Shown here in pieces: positions 46,694 to 54,736 of a stretch of DNA of 64,000 nt; the first letter of the stretch is position 1, and each line of letters begins with the position of its first letter. Below the pieces are notes generated by a model. It ran no database searches. It was not told the DNA's origin and saw only the letters and a program-made list of their open reading frames with translations. This stretch comes from Salinibacter sp. 10B. Its GTDB lineage: Bacteria; Bacteroidota; Rhodothermia; Rhodothermales; Salinibacteraceae. The position numbers and the translations under genes are program-made. The stretch lies in assembly GCF_002954405.1 (NCBI RefSeq), contig NZ_MQWC01000004.1, forward strand, positions 1,599,799-1,663,798. The letters are read 5' to 3'.

Positions 46694-47689
46694 ATGTCCG
46701 ACGACCTTCGCCTTTTTGCTCCCTCCGAAAGTGCCGAATTCGGACGGGCTGTTGCATCTGCCCTTGGCACCGAACTCGACGCTCATTACGAAAAGACGTT
46801 CTCTGACGGCGAACACGAAATTCGGTCGGAGGTGAACGTCCGCGGGCGAGACGTCTTCGTCGTCCAGTCGCTCTACGCGGAGCCTGGCCTCAGCGTCAAC
46901 GACAAGCTGTGCCGCCTGCTCTTCTTTCTCGGCTCCCTCCGCGACGCCGCAGCGGAGCGGGTCACGGCCGTGGTGCCATTCCTCTGTTACCAGCGCAAGG
47001 ACCGGAAAAGCAAACCCCGCGGCTCTGTCACCACCCGTTACCTCGGCAGCCTCTTCAACGCTGTGGGCGTGGATCGGGTACTGGCAATGGACGTGCACAA
47101 CCTCGCCGTCTTCCAGAACTCCTTCCACACCGTGGCGGAGCATCTAGAGGCGCGCCCTCTTTTCGTACAAGAAATTGCCCATCAACTCGAGGACCAGGAC
47201 GTGGTCGTCGTGTCCCCGGACGAGGGAGGCGTTAAACGCGCCGGCAAGTTTGCCCGGGGCCTCGGAGCCATGCTTGGACGGGAAGTGCCCACCGCCTTCG
47301 TCGAGAAGATGCGAATCGATGAAGCCGAGAAAGTGACCGGCGGGCGGCTCGTTGGCCCGGTAAATGGGCGGGTGGCCGTCATCGTCGACGACCTCATCAG
47401 CACGGCCGGCACCATTACGCAGGCCGCTGCCGCCTGCGCCGACGGAGGCGCGCGTGCGGTCGTCGCGTCTGCCACCCACGGGCTCTTTTCCGGCGAAGCT
47501 CCCGCCCGTCTGGCCTCAGCGCCCCTCGACAGCCTGTTCGTAACCAACACCGTGGCGCCATTTCGACTGAAAGGCACAGCGGCCGCACAAAAGCTGAACG
47601 TGTGCGACGCCGCCCCTCGATTCGCCGACGCCATTCGTGCCATCCACACCGAGGCCTCCGTAAGCGCCCTGAACGAAGTGAGGAAGTAG
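46694..47689 (+). CDS. Ribose-phosphate pyrophosphokinase-like enzyme (divergent)
   Basis: 331 residues. Two phosphoribosyltransferase-like halves as in PRPP synthetase: TFSDGEHEIRSEVNVRGRDV, AVVPFLCYQRKDRK (the catalytic and ATP-binding segment), VVVSPDEGGVKRAGKFA and the PRPP loop VIVDDLISTAGTI. In standard enzymes the region after the RQDRK motif reads DLHAGQIQGFF; here it is DVHNLAVFQNSF, which places this protein in a divergent subgroup. It makes PRPP from ribose-5-phosphate and ATP, or a related diphosphorylation. The C-terminus ends inside a 35-bp tandem repeat, so the last codons differ from relatives. ATG 46694 gives a family-like N-terminus. Confidence 0.85.
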   Translation: MSDDLRLFAPSESAEFGRAVASALGTELDAHYEKTFSDGEHEIRSEVNVRGRDVFVVQSLYAEPGLSVNDKLCRLLFFLGSLRDAAAERVTAVVPFLCYQRKDRKSKPRGSVTTRYLGSLFNAVGVDRVLAMDVHNLAVFQNSFHTVAEHLEARPLFVQEIAHQLEDQDVVVVSPDEGGVKRAGKFARGLGAMLGREVPTAFVEKMRIDEAEKVTGGRLVGPVNGRVAVIVDDLISTAGTITQAAAACADGGARAVVASATHGLFSGEAPARLASAPLDSLFVTNTVAPFRLKGTAAAQKLNVCDAAPRFADAIRAIHTEASVSALNEVRK

Positions 47690-47746
47690 TCTTGGACTGC
47701 GCCCTGAACGAAGTGAGGAAGTACTTTCAGAGTGCGCCCTGAACGA
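47664..47746 (+). repeat. 35-bp tandem repeat across a stop codon
   Basis: The 25-mer at 47664-47688 (GCGCCCTGAACGAAGTGAGG then AAGTA) is repeated exactly at 47699-47723, with a shortened third copy at 47734-47746; the period is 35 bp. Copy one encodes the last codons of the PRPP-synthetase-like gene. The repeat word CCTGAACGAAGTGAGGAAG resembles interspersed repeats found in many genomes. Confidence 0.85.
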
Positions 47747-47828
47747 CGAACTCGATGTCTATGCCCCGCCAAGACAGAAGTAAACAGCATCGGGGCCTTC
47801 GTGCCGAACCGCAGTCTTGCTGCCCGGC

Positions 47829-49037
47829 TCATTCTCCTTCCCCCGACGAAAGAGGCACCACAATTGTAGCACATGTCCCCTTGCCGGGGGCAGAGTCAAT
47901 TGTCAGCTGTCCCCCCACGAGATCCAAGCGCTCCCGGACACTGAACAGTCCGTAATGAGCCTCGGGATCCTCGTTCTCCGTCAAGCAGGATGGATCAAAC
48001 CCAACCCCCTCATCCTGAACCTCAATCGTGAGCTGGTCCTCCTGTTGGGCTCGGAGAAACGCTCGATCCACCTCCGCGTGCTTGACGACGTTGAACACCA
48101 GCTCCCGGGCAGAGCGAAAAAGCAGAGGGCGGAGATCCTCTTCGGTCACCCTCACGTCTTCCGACACGTCCATCTCCAGCCGAAAATTGTGCGTCTTCTC
48201 CACATGGGTGGAAAGCCAGTCGAGGGCTGCCGACAGGCCTTCCTCTTGCAGAACCGGCGGACTCAACTCAACCGTAAGCGATCGGGTGGTTTCGGTCGCA
48301 TCGTCCAGTAGGTCCAAAATGCGTTTTACAGCCGTGGGAGGTGTTTCCTCCATATCCTCGGCCAACGAATCGGCCCAGATCCGTGCCCCATGAATCAACT
48401 GCTGAAGATGATCGTGGAGAACCTGGGAGATGCGGGTGCGCTCACGCTGCTCGGCCGTCGTAAGGGCAAGAGCGAGTTCCCGCACCTGCTCGGTACGAGC
48501 GGCCACTCGCTCTTCCAGCGTCTCGTTTGCGGTCTGGAGGGCTTCCTGACTCTCGCGCAGGTGCTCATTTGTCGTTTTCAGATTCTGCATTAGATCGCGC
48601 ACCTCGTACTGTCGTCGACGGGCCCTGAGGGCCGACCGGACCACTGTGGTGAACGTCACCTCGTGGACCGGGCGCTCGAGAATGGTGATGTTGCTGGATG
48701 TCGCGGGCCCGAAGAGATCGAGCCGGTTGAGACGCTCAATGGCCGCCGGCTCCCCACTGGTGAGGATGACGATGGGGAGGTTCGACCACGGCTCGCGCTG
48801 GGCCATGGCCGTTGACAAGAGTCGAACTGCTTCTTCCGTGATGGCGTCCTCATCGGCAATGATGGCGCCGGCCCCGTCCTGCAACTCGTCGGTGAGCGGC
48901 GACAGCCTCGTGAACGTCTCTACGGGCACCTCAGCTGCCTCTAGGACAGCCGCAAGGGATGCGGCCCGATCATCGGTCGAGGAAAGAAGGAAAATGCGTT
49001 CGTGAGTGGACGCTTCGGCTGACACGTGGGAAACCAT
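47829..49037 (-). CDS. Histidine kinase (HisKA_3 type) with degenerate receiver domain
   Basis: 402 residues. The N-terminal 130 residues look like a response-regulator receiver fold (IFLLSSTDDRAASLAAVLE, LPIVILTSG) but lack the usual phosphoacceptor context (the segment is GAIIADEDAI) and the invariant Lys-Pro (here ERPV). A coiled coil (about 135-180) leads to ERTRISQVLHDHLQQLIHGA, the HisKA_3 dimerisation box with the phosphorylated His, and a HATPase_c domain with ELVFNVVKHA, VQDEGVGFDP and APGKGTCATI. Soluble, so it senses an internal cue or a partner. No cognate regulator lies next door; the PAS protein 234 bp upstream on the same strand may be linked. Confidence 0.9.
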   Translation of the reverse strand: MVSHVSAEASTHERIFLLSSTDDRAASLAAVLEAAEVPVETFTRLSPLTDELQDGAGAIIADEDAITEEAVRLLSTAMAQREPWSNLPIVILTSGEPAAIERLNRLDLFGPATSSNITILERPVHEVTFTTVVRSALRARRRQYEVRDLMQNLKTTNEHLRESQEALQTANETLEERVAARTEQVRELALALTTAEQRERTRISQVLHDHLQQLIHGARIWADSLAEDMEETPPTAVKRILDLLDDATETTRSLTVELSPPVLQEEGLSAALDWLSTHVEKTHNFRLEMDVSEDVRVTEEDLRPLLFRSARELVFNVVKHAEVDRAFLRAQQEDQLTIEVQDEGVGFDPSCLTENEDPEAHYGLFSVRERLDLVGGQLTIDSAPGKGTCATIVVPLSSGEGE

Positions 49038-49271
49038 GATGATAAAAGCCCAGACCGGACGAAAAACACGTTTCCCCCTCTGGTCGAGACACGAACCAAA
49101 TTGGAGGAATTGAGAAGTAGGGGGAGCACAGAGACCTCCTATGATCGTCTCTCCTCCCTTCTCCCCCTGGGCTCTTTCAGCGCATTGTATTGTCAGCGTT
49201 TGGCCCCAATCCTTCCATTTCCCACCCGTTGACCTCCTTTCCCCTTCTCTCGTCTCGTCGGGCTCCAGTTG

Positions 49272-49667
49272 CTACACGGCGCGAAGACGAACGAGGATGT
49301 GATTTTCCTGCTGTCCGAGATGATTCCGAGCGGAGGCCCGGTACCATCGCCATCGGTTGTTTCCCGTGCGTAGACGGAGGAGCCACTGTGCTCGCTGCTT
49401 GCCCCGACACACGATGTGGGCAAGATCGCGCATGACGCGCCGCATGTTGCGCTTGTGAACGTGAGAGAAGAAGCACTCATCAATCCGGTCGTCGGGCGCG
49501 TATTCGAGCGCCGCTCGGGCCGCCCGCGTGAGAGATTGAATGTTTCCGTCTCGATCGAGGGTCAGAACGGGAATATGCGGCAGAACACCATCTTGGAAGC
49601 GCTTCCGACTCTCGTCAAACAAAGAAGACTGCGTGGAGGCAGCGGGCAGGGTGGGTGCGGACTGCAT
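49272..49667 (-). CDS. Stand-alone PAS-domain protein
   Basis: 131 residues with one PAS-like domain (LPHIPVLTLDRDGNIQSLTR to AQWLLRLRTGNNRWRWYRAS), the sensory fold used by histidine kinases, but no output domain. The HVHKRNMRRVMRD segment is a typical linker helix. It lies upstream of the HisKA_3 kinase on the same strand and could act as its sensor partner, or it is a remnant of a larger sensor. ATG 49667 used; a GTG two codons upstream is possible. Confidence 0.75.
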   Translation of the reverse strand: MQSAPTLPAASTQSSLFDESRKRFQDGVLPHIPVLTLDRDGNIQSLTRAARAALEYAPDDRIDECFFSHVHKRNMRRVMRDLAHIVCRGKQRAQWLLRLRTGNNRWRWYRASARNHLGQQENHILVRLRAV

Positions 49668-50423
49668 GGGCACGAAACCGGATTGGTGAAAGAGACGGAA
49701 AAAAGCCCTGAACGAACGCGATACCGAGCGGCACTTTTACTGCGAGTCGTTCAGAGGAGCCGTACGTTTAGAGACGTGAAGACGATCCCGAACGGGCTCG
49801 TTAGGGTTCGTAGTATAAGCACCGCGTCCGGATCGGTCAACCCTCTCTTTGGTCCTTCGCCTAACCTACCTTTGGCTCAGGTATAAGATCGGTTTTCGAT
49901 CATTGTGTCGAACGCAAAGCGGACTCCTCCGAGAGTTGTTGAGAGACGGAGTCCCTCCCACTGGTTTCCCTCTTAGAACAAAGGGCCTCGGAATCCGCCA
50001 GACGAAAATCAGGAGCCCGGTTTTCCGCCTAGCCCTCTCCGGCCGGCGGACACCCTCACAATTCTACAAGAGGACAGGCGCCACACCAAGGCAAAGTGTG
50101 CCTGTTGCAAGGCCCCGGCCGTATTCGGTCCGATCGCACGCTGTTTTCAAACCGTCGGCCCGACGCCGAAAGAAGGGGAATTCCCAAACGGGCTCTTGTC
50201 GTTGGATCCGCGTGTGAACATGTGTTTCCCGTACCCATTTTCTCCATTGGACTTCTGTCCATGGCGCCTCGCCTTCTTGCCCCCTGTGCCTTAGGCCCAG
50301 TCCTCAACACACGGAGAACACCGGAACCAGGCGTCACAGACATCGGCGAACACCTCGGGCCTCGTTGTCCAGAGCCCCCCCTCCCCTCTCTCTTCCCTTC
50401 ACTCACGTCTTCGCCCCCCACGT
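49668..50423. other. Large intergenic region, no gene recognised
   Basis: 756 bp between divergently oriented PAS and dCTP-deaminase-like genes. Frames of 120-150 codons exist on both strands, but none has family character or amphipathic pattern. A short hairpin pairs 49921-49927 (GGACTCC) with 49948-49954 (GGAGTCC). No tRNA, CRISPR or attachment-like site was seen. It may hide a non-coding RNA or a decayed gene. Confidence 0.4.
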
Positions 50424-50867
50424 ATGCTATCCGCCGACACCCTCGCGCAGCAGCTCAACGGACTCGTTCACCTTGCGACCCAACGAGCCCCCAATGGTAT
50501 CGACCTCACGGTCGACTCGATCTACCGCACCACGGGCCCCGGACAGCTCGACTTTGGCGGCGATGAGTTTGATGCGGCTCCTCGTGAACCCCTAACCCCA
50601 GTACTCGACGCTCCCGAAGACGACTATGCCTGGTGGACGCTCGAAGAGGGGGCGTACATCGTTCGGTACAACGAATCCCTGACGTTGCACGACGAGCAAA
50701 AGGCACGGATCTCTCCTCTGGAGCGGACGCTGCACGCAGGCGCCCATCACGGCACGTTCGTTCTCGACGACGGACGGAACCCACTCGAAACGCTTCTGAT
50801 CGTCAGCCGCATGGGCTGCCGCCTGAAGGAAAACTGCCGTCTGTCCCGGCTGACCGTTCGGGAATAA
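50424..50867 (+). CDS. dCTP deaminase/dUTPase-like protein, probably inactive
   Basis: 147 residues. PNGIDLTVDSIYRTTGPGQL and WWTLEEGAYIVRYNESLTL correspond to the N-terminal strands of dCTP deaminase/dUTPase-type proteins, especially the form found in haloarchaea. The next motif, which in active enzymes is PRSSL, reads SPLERTLHA here, and the Asp-bearing segment after it is not matched, so catalysis is doubtful. It may be a regulator or nucleotide-binding relic. It is convergent with the ankyrin gene, 120 bp apart. Confidence 0.6.
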   Translation: MLSADTLAQQLNGLVHLATQRAPNGIDLTVDSIYRTTGPGQLDFGGDEFDAAPREPLTPVLDAPEDDYAWWTLEEGAYIVRYNESLTLHDEQKARISPLERTLHAGAHHGTFVLDDGRNPLETLLIVSRMGCRLKENCRLSRLTVRE

Positions 50868-50987
50868 CTCGCCCTCTGATCCCAGTTGTGCGAAAACAAT
50901 TGTCCCGCCCCAATCGAGGCCATTCCCGAATGCCATCGGGGCCTTCTTGCTTTGTCAACGGTCCCGAAAGAGCTCACCGGCATTTCG

Positions 50988-51911
50988 TTACGCCGTCCCC
51001 TCCCTCGGGATCAGTTCCGGATGGGCCCGGCAGTACGTAACCACACAATCCGTCAAGGCGTCGAAGAGATCGTCCTTCAGATAGGGCGCCTCATGGTCGG
51101 CCAGACGCTGCACGGCTGCACGGGCCTCCCTTCTCTGCTGTCGCGACAAGCAATCGGCCGTACAGAGATGGCGTTCCAGAAAAGCCCGCTGCTTCTCGTG
51201 GATCTCGCTCCAATTGGCATTGCCGTTGCGGTGCGCCTCATCTCGAAGATTCCCCACGGCCCGTCGCAACTCCCCCTGGACTGTATCGGCCCGTCCACTA
51301 TCGGGCACTAGGTGGGTCCAGAGCCACTCATACACGTCCGCCTCCAGATCGACCCGTGCATACCCGGCCGCGCGCCCAGTCGTTGCCGACTCGGTCTCTG
51401 CCTCCTGGGCCTGTACGGCGGACGGGACCGGCTCCTCCGTCCACTGGCAGAATGCCTTCGCATCCCACCGGAGTCCGTTCTCGCGGGCCGTCTCCGTCAT
51501 CGGAGCTCCGTGATCGAGCAAGACCTGTGCGACCGGCCGTGGATCCTCGAACGTGTTCGTAAATGCCACTGCAAGCGGGGTCAGACCGCTCTCGTTCACA
51601 ACCTGCACGCGTGCCCCCGCCTCCAGCAGCCGCGACGCCGCCTCGGCCCGATTCCTCTCTGCTGCCCTGTGGAGGGCCGTATGGCCCCCTCCCGTCTCGG
51701 GCACGTAGTTGACGTCCGCCCCGGCCCCCAGCAGCCAGTCAATCATCTCGAGAACCCCCAGCGACGCCGCAACGGACAAGGGCGTATCCCCGAGGTCGTT
51801 GTGGGCATGAACCCCCACCCTCGACACGATCTCGCGCGCCTCGGCGAGTGACCTGTCCTGCCCGTCGTAGCCCAGTGCACAATGATAGTCCCAGGGAAGC
51901 TCGTCCGGCAT
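50988..51911 (-). CDS. Ankyrin-repeat protein
   Basis: About 307 residues. At least three ankyrin repeats are visible: LGDTPLSVAASLGVLEMIDW, GHTALHRAAERNRAEAASRL and SGLTPLAVAFTNTFED, each with the TPL(S/H)xAA pattern. The C-terminal half (from about 185) is charged and helical, not recognised. Ankyrin arrays bind partner proteins. The ATG at 51911 was chosen because upstream in-frame residues to 52025 are basic and overlap the start region of the mrp gene. Transcribed toward the dCTP-deaminase-like gene. Confidence 0.82.
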   Translation of the reverse strand: MPDELPWDYHCALGYDGQDRSLAEAREIVSRVGVHAHNDLGDTPLSVAASLGVLEMIDWLLGAGADVNYVPETGGGHTALHRAAERNRAEAASRLLEAGARVQVVNESGLTPLAVAFTNTFEDPRPVAQVLLDHGAPMTETARENGLRWDAKAFCQWTEEPVPSAVQAQEAETESATTGRAAGYARVDLEADVYEWLWTHLVPDSGRADTVQGELRRAVGNLRDEAHRNGNANWSEIHEKQRAFLERHLCTADCLSRQQRREARAAVQRLADHEAPYLKDDLFDALTDCVVTYCRAHPELIPREGTA

Positions 51912-52133
51912 TTCTATCGTAGACCTGTGTCTATCATAGCAAAAACGCCCCTCTCGAATGACGGACTCAAGCCACGGGTTTCCGGACACTCTCGTGCTCC
52001 ATTGCCCCCACCTAAGTCCGATCAAAATTTCGACGGACGCCGACGATTGACCGCTGAAATCCGGAACATCCCCCCGGTCCTACGGTGGCATATTCGTCCA
52101 TTCGTCCTCTTCCTCCGAGCCCCTCCTTTGCTG

Positions 52134-53258
52134 ATGGCCCTTGCCCGCGAAGACGTGGTGGATGCCCTTCGTAAGATCGTGCATCCGGACCGCGAGAAGG
52201 ACATCATTCGACTCGACATGGTGAAGGACCTGTCGATTGACGGGAATCGTGTGTCCTTCACGATCGTAATCAAAGAACCTCGTTCCTCCTTCGCCCAGCA
52301 GGTGGAGGAAGCCTGTGAACGCGTGCTACACGAAGAGGTGAGCCGCGACCTCGACGTAGACGTGGAGCTCGACAACGAGATGATCCCTCTCGGCGACGAC
52401 CTCACGGTCGGCGATCAGAGCGGAGAGAAGCAACAGACGAGCGGCGAGGACGGCGTCCAGAACACGATTGCCGTGGCGAGTGGGAAGGGGGGAGTGGGCA
52501 AGAGCACTGTGGCCGTCAACCTGGCCATGGCGCTCTCGGATCAGGGCTACAGTGTCGCCCTCGTCGATACAGACATCTACGGCCCCTCGGTCCCGAAGAT
52601 GATGGGCATGGAAGGCGAAAAGCCCCGTGTGAATGACGAGCGGAAGATCGAGCCCCTGGAAAAGCACGGCATCAAGCTTCTGTCCATGGGCTTCATGGTC
52701 GATCCCGACAAAGCGGTCGTGTGGCGCGGCCCGATGGTCACGAAGGCCGTACGACAATTCCTCGGCGACGTGCACTGGGGCGACATCGAGTACATGATTC
52801 TCGACCTTCCCCCCGGCACCGGAGACGTCCAACTCACCGTCGTCCAGACGATTCCCCTTACCGGGGCCGTCATCGTCTCCACTCCGCAAGACATGGCGCT
52901 GGCTGATGCCCGCAAGGGAAAAGCGATGTTCGACAATGTAAACGTGCCGGTCGTCGGCATGGTGGAAAACATGGCCTACTTCACTCCGCCCGACCAGCCC
53001 GACCGCAAGTATTATCTCTTCGGGCGAGAAGGAGCCAAGGAGCTTTCCCGAGAGCTCGACGTTCCGTTCCTCGGCCAAGTCCCCATCGAACAGAAGGTAC
53101 GAGAAACGGGAGACGAGGGCACGCCCATCGTGCGGGCCCATCCAGAAAGCTACTCGGCCCAAGCCTTCGACGCCATCGCCGACGAACTCGTGGAGCAGGT
53201 CGCCATCCGGAACGCCGAGTCCGACCCGACGCAAAAGGTGGAAATCCTCTACGAGTGA
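52134..53258 (+). CDS. mrp: Mrp/ApbC iron-sulfur carrier ATPase
   Basis: 374 residues. A small MIP18/DUF59 domain (MALAREDVVDALRKIVHPDR to about 85) precedes the Mrp/NBP35 ATPase with the deviant P-loop SGKGGVGKST, DTDIYGPSVPKMMG and DLPPGTGDVQLTV. The protein carries Fe-S clusters to apoproteins. The Cys-x-x-Cys that holds the bridging cluster in many ApbC proteins is not seen: the corresponding region reads ENMAYFTPPDQPDRKYYLFG, a form I associate with Bacteroidota Mrp. The NifU-domain gene follows 81 bp downstream on the same strand and fits the same pathway. ATG 52134 gives the standard N-terminus. Confidence 0.95.
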   Translation: MALAREDVVDALRKIVHPDREKDIIRLDMVKDLSIDGNRVSFTIVIKEPRSSFAQQVEEACERVLHEEVSRDLDVDVELDNEMIPLGDDLTVGDQSGEKQQTSGEDGVQNTIAVASGKGGVGKSTVAVNLAMALSDQGYSVALVDTDIYGPSVPKMMGMEGEKPRVNDERKIEPLEKHGIKLLSMGFMVDPDKAVVWRGPMVTKAVRQFLGDVHWGDIEYMILDLPPGTGDVQLTVVQTIPLTGAVIVSTPQDMALADARKGKAMFDNVNVPVVGMVENMAYFTPPDQPDRKYYLFGREGAKELSRELDVPFLGQVPIEQKVRETGDEGTPIVRAHPESYSAQAFDAIADELVEQVAIRNAESDPTQKVEILYE

Positions 53259-53339
53259 GGAAACTGATCTTCTGCCGGACGCGTCCGTTATTATACAACG
53301 CTGGTTTTTCCGCTATTCCCTCAACGGTCTCGACGCCCC

Positions 53340-53642
53340 ATGTCCGACGACGTGCCTTCCCCCGACAACGCCGACTCCTCGGAACCGAACGTCGATCCCG
53401 AAATGCGCGATCAGATTGAGGAAGCACTCGACACCATCCGTCCGTACTTGATGGCGGACGGCGGATCGGTCCGGTTGCTGAACGTTACGTCCGACAACGT
53501 GGTGGAGTTGGAGCTGCTGGGGGCCTGTGGCTCGTGCCCAATGAGCACCATGACCCTCCGGGCCGGCATCGAACAGGCCCTGAAGCGCTCTGTCCCGAAC
53601 GTCAAGCGCGTGGAAGCCGTAAACGCGACGGCCGCAGCGTAG
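53340..53642 (+). CDS. NifU C-terminal-domain iron-sulfur protein
   Basis: 100 residues. RPYLMADGGSVRLLNVTSDN, then LELLGACGSCPMSTMTLRAG contains the CxxC that binds an Fe-S cluster in Nfu/NifU-C proteins. It acts as carrier or scaffold for [4Fe-4S] clusters, next to the Mrp ATPase gene. The N-terminal 25 residues are acidic and not conserved, as usual in halophiles. Confidence 0.95.
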   Translation: MSDDVPSPDNADSSEPNVDPEMRDQIEEALDTIRPYLMADGGSVRLLNVTSDNVVELELLGACGSCPMSTMTLRAGIEQALKRSVPNVKRVEAVNATAAA

Positions 53643-53834
53643 AGACGCGACTCTACCCTTGCTCCTTGTCCCTTCGAGACTGCTTTAATTTCACACGATG
53701 GCAGTTCAGGCAGAGCGCAACGACTGCAGATCGTCACGACCCAACGGGGAGCGCCTTCTGAGCAACGGACGACCCTCCAATCCCTGCGAAATATCTCGTC
53801 GATTCTCAACCTGCCCAAAAATCAAAACAGTCTC

Positions 53835-54461
53835 TTAGATCTGTACGTCGACCCCAAGACGGAGCGTGAAGTAGCGAACCGTGTTTCCAAGCCCCCCGCT
53901 CAGATCATAAAAAACGAACCGGGGCTCAAAGAATAGGGCGTAGGTGTCATCGAGCCGGAACAGCGATCCGAGCGCAAGATGACTTGCCGTTCTCACTTCC
54001 TTCGTCTCCTCGCCCGTGGCGACTAGTTCTCCGTCCGCCACCATCCGCCGATTGGTGCTCCGCAGCTGATACCGCCCGACCCCAACTGTGAGGTAGGGAT
54101 GAGCGTCGCTACTACTGCGGTAGGTATACCGGAGCCCCAGCATTCCGCTTCGGAACGTCAGATCGCCGCCTCCGGTGTTGAAAAGACGGGCGTTTTCCTT
54201 GTTTAGCGTAAACCCATCATACCCAACCCCGACCGTAACTGCGAGGCCCCGATACACCCGAATGCCAGCTTCAAGCCCAAGACTCGTTCCGGAGTTGAGA
54301 AGTTCACTTTGAAGTTCCGGAGCCCGAAAAAAAGATGCCCCGACGTTCCCCCGAACGGATACGGTGGGCTGGGCTACAGTTGCTGTACTCCCCACCAGGA
54401 GGAAAACGAAGGCAAGAATGCAAAGTCGACTTGCGGAAGACCAAGGAGCGGACGATTTCAT
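53835..54461 (-). CDS. Outer-membrane beta-barrel protein, uncharacterised
   Basis: About 208 residues. Signal peptide (LCILAFVFLLVGSTATVAQ) and then alternating hydrophobic and polar beta strands: VSVRGNVGASFF, LGLEAGIRVYRGLAVTVGVG, YDGFTLNKE, SGMLGLRYTYRS, HPYLTVGVGRYQL and the final VRYFTLRLGVDVQI. This is the pattern of an eight-strand outer-membrane barrel. No specific family recognised. ATG 54461 used to give the signal peptide; a longer form from 54536 has a basic, unlikely start. Confidence 0.75.
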   Translation of the reverse strand: MKSSAPWSSASRLCILAFVFLLVGSTATVAQPTVSVRGNVGASFFRAPELQSELLNSGTSLGLEAGIRVYRGLAVTVGVGYDGFTLNKENARLFNTGGGDLTFRSGMLGLRYTYRSSSDAHPYLTVGVGRYQLRSTNRRMVADGELVATGEETKEVRTASHLALGSLFRLDDTYALFFEPRFVFYDLSGGLGNTVRYFTLRLGVDVQI

Positions 54462-54736
54462 GGGCAAGGCAGTGTCGATTAGGAAAAACCGAACAGCAGC
54501 ATTCAGAACATCGGGCAGGGTCGCTCCGAGAACCAAGCGGCATCGCTCTTCACCTGCGTGTCGGATTTTGGTAGGAAAAATCGTGCCGCGCTTCCCGTTC
54601 CAAACTCGCTGATGTTGTCTCCGAAACGCTCGGTATGTGAAGTCCTAGTGCATGGATCGGTTCCGTTTCTTTCGGGGTCGATGCCTCCACACGACATCTT
54701 CTGTCTTCTCCTTCCCGACCGACGCTCTCTTTTCCT

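Noticed and set aside
47664..47746. The 35-bp repeats as a small CRISPR array
   Set aside because: Only two full copies exist, spacing is 10 bp, the repeat is partly coding and no cas genes are present.
50890..50945. A hairpin between the dCTP-deaminase-like and ankyrin genes as a terminator
   Set aside because: The best pairing is only six base pairs including a wobble and has competing folds; too weak to list.
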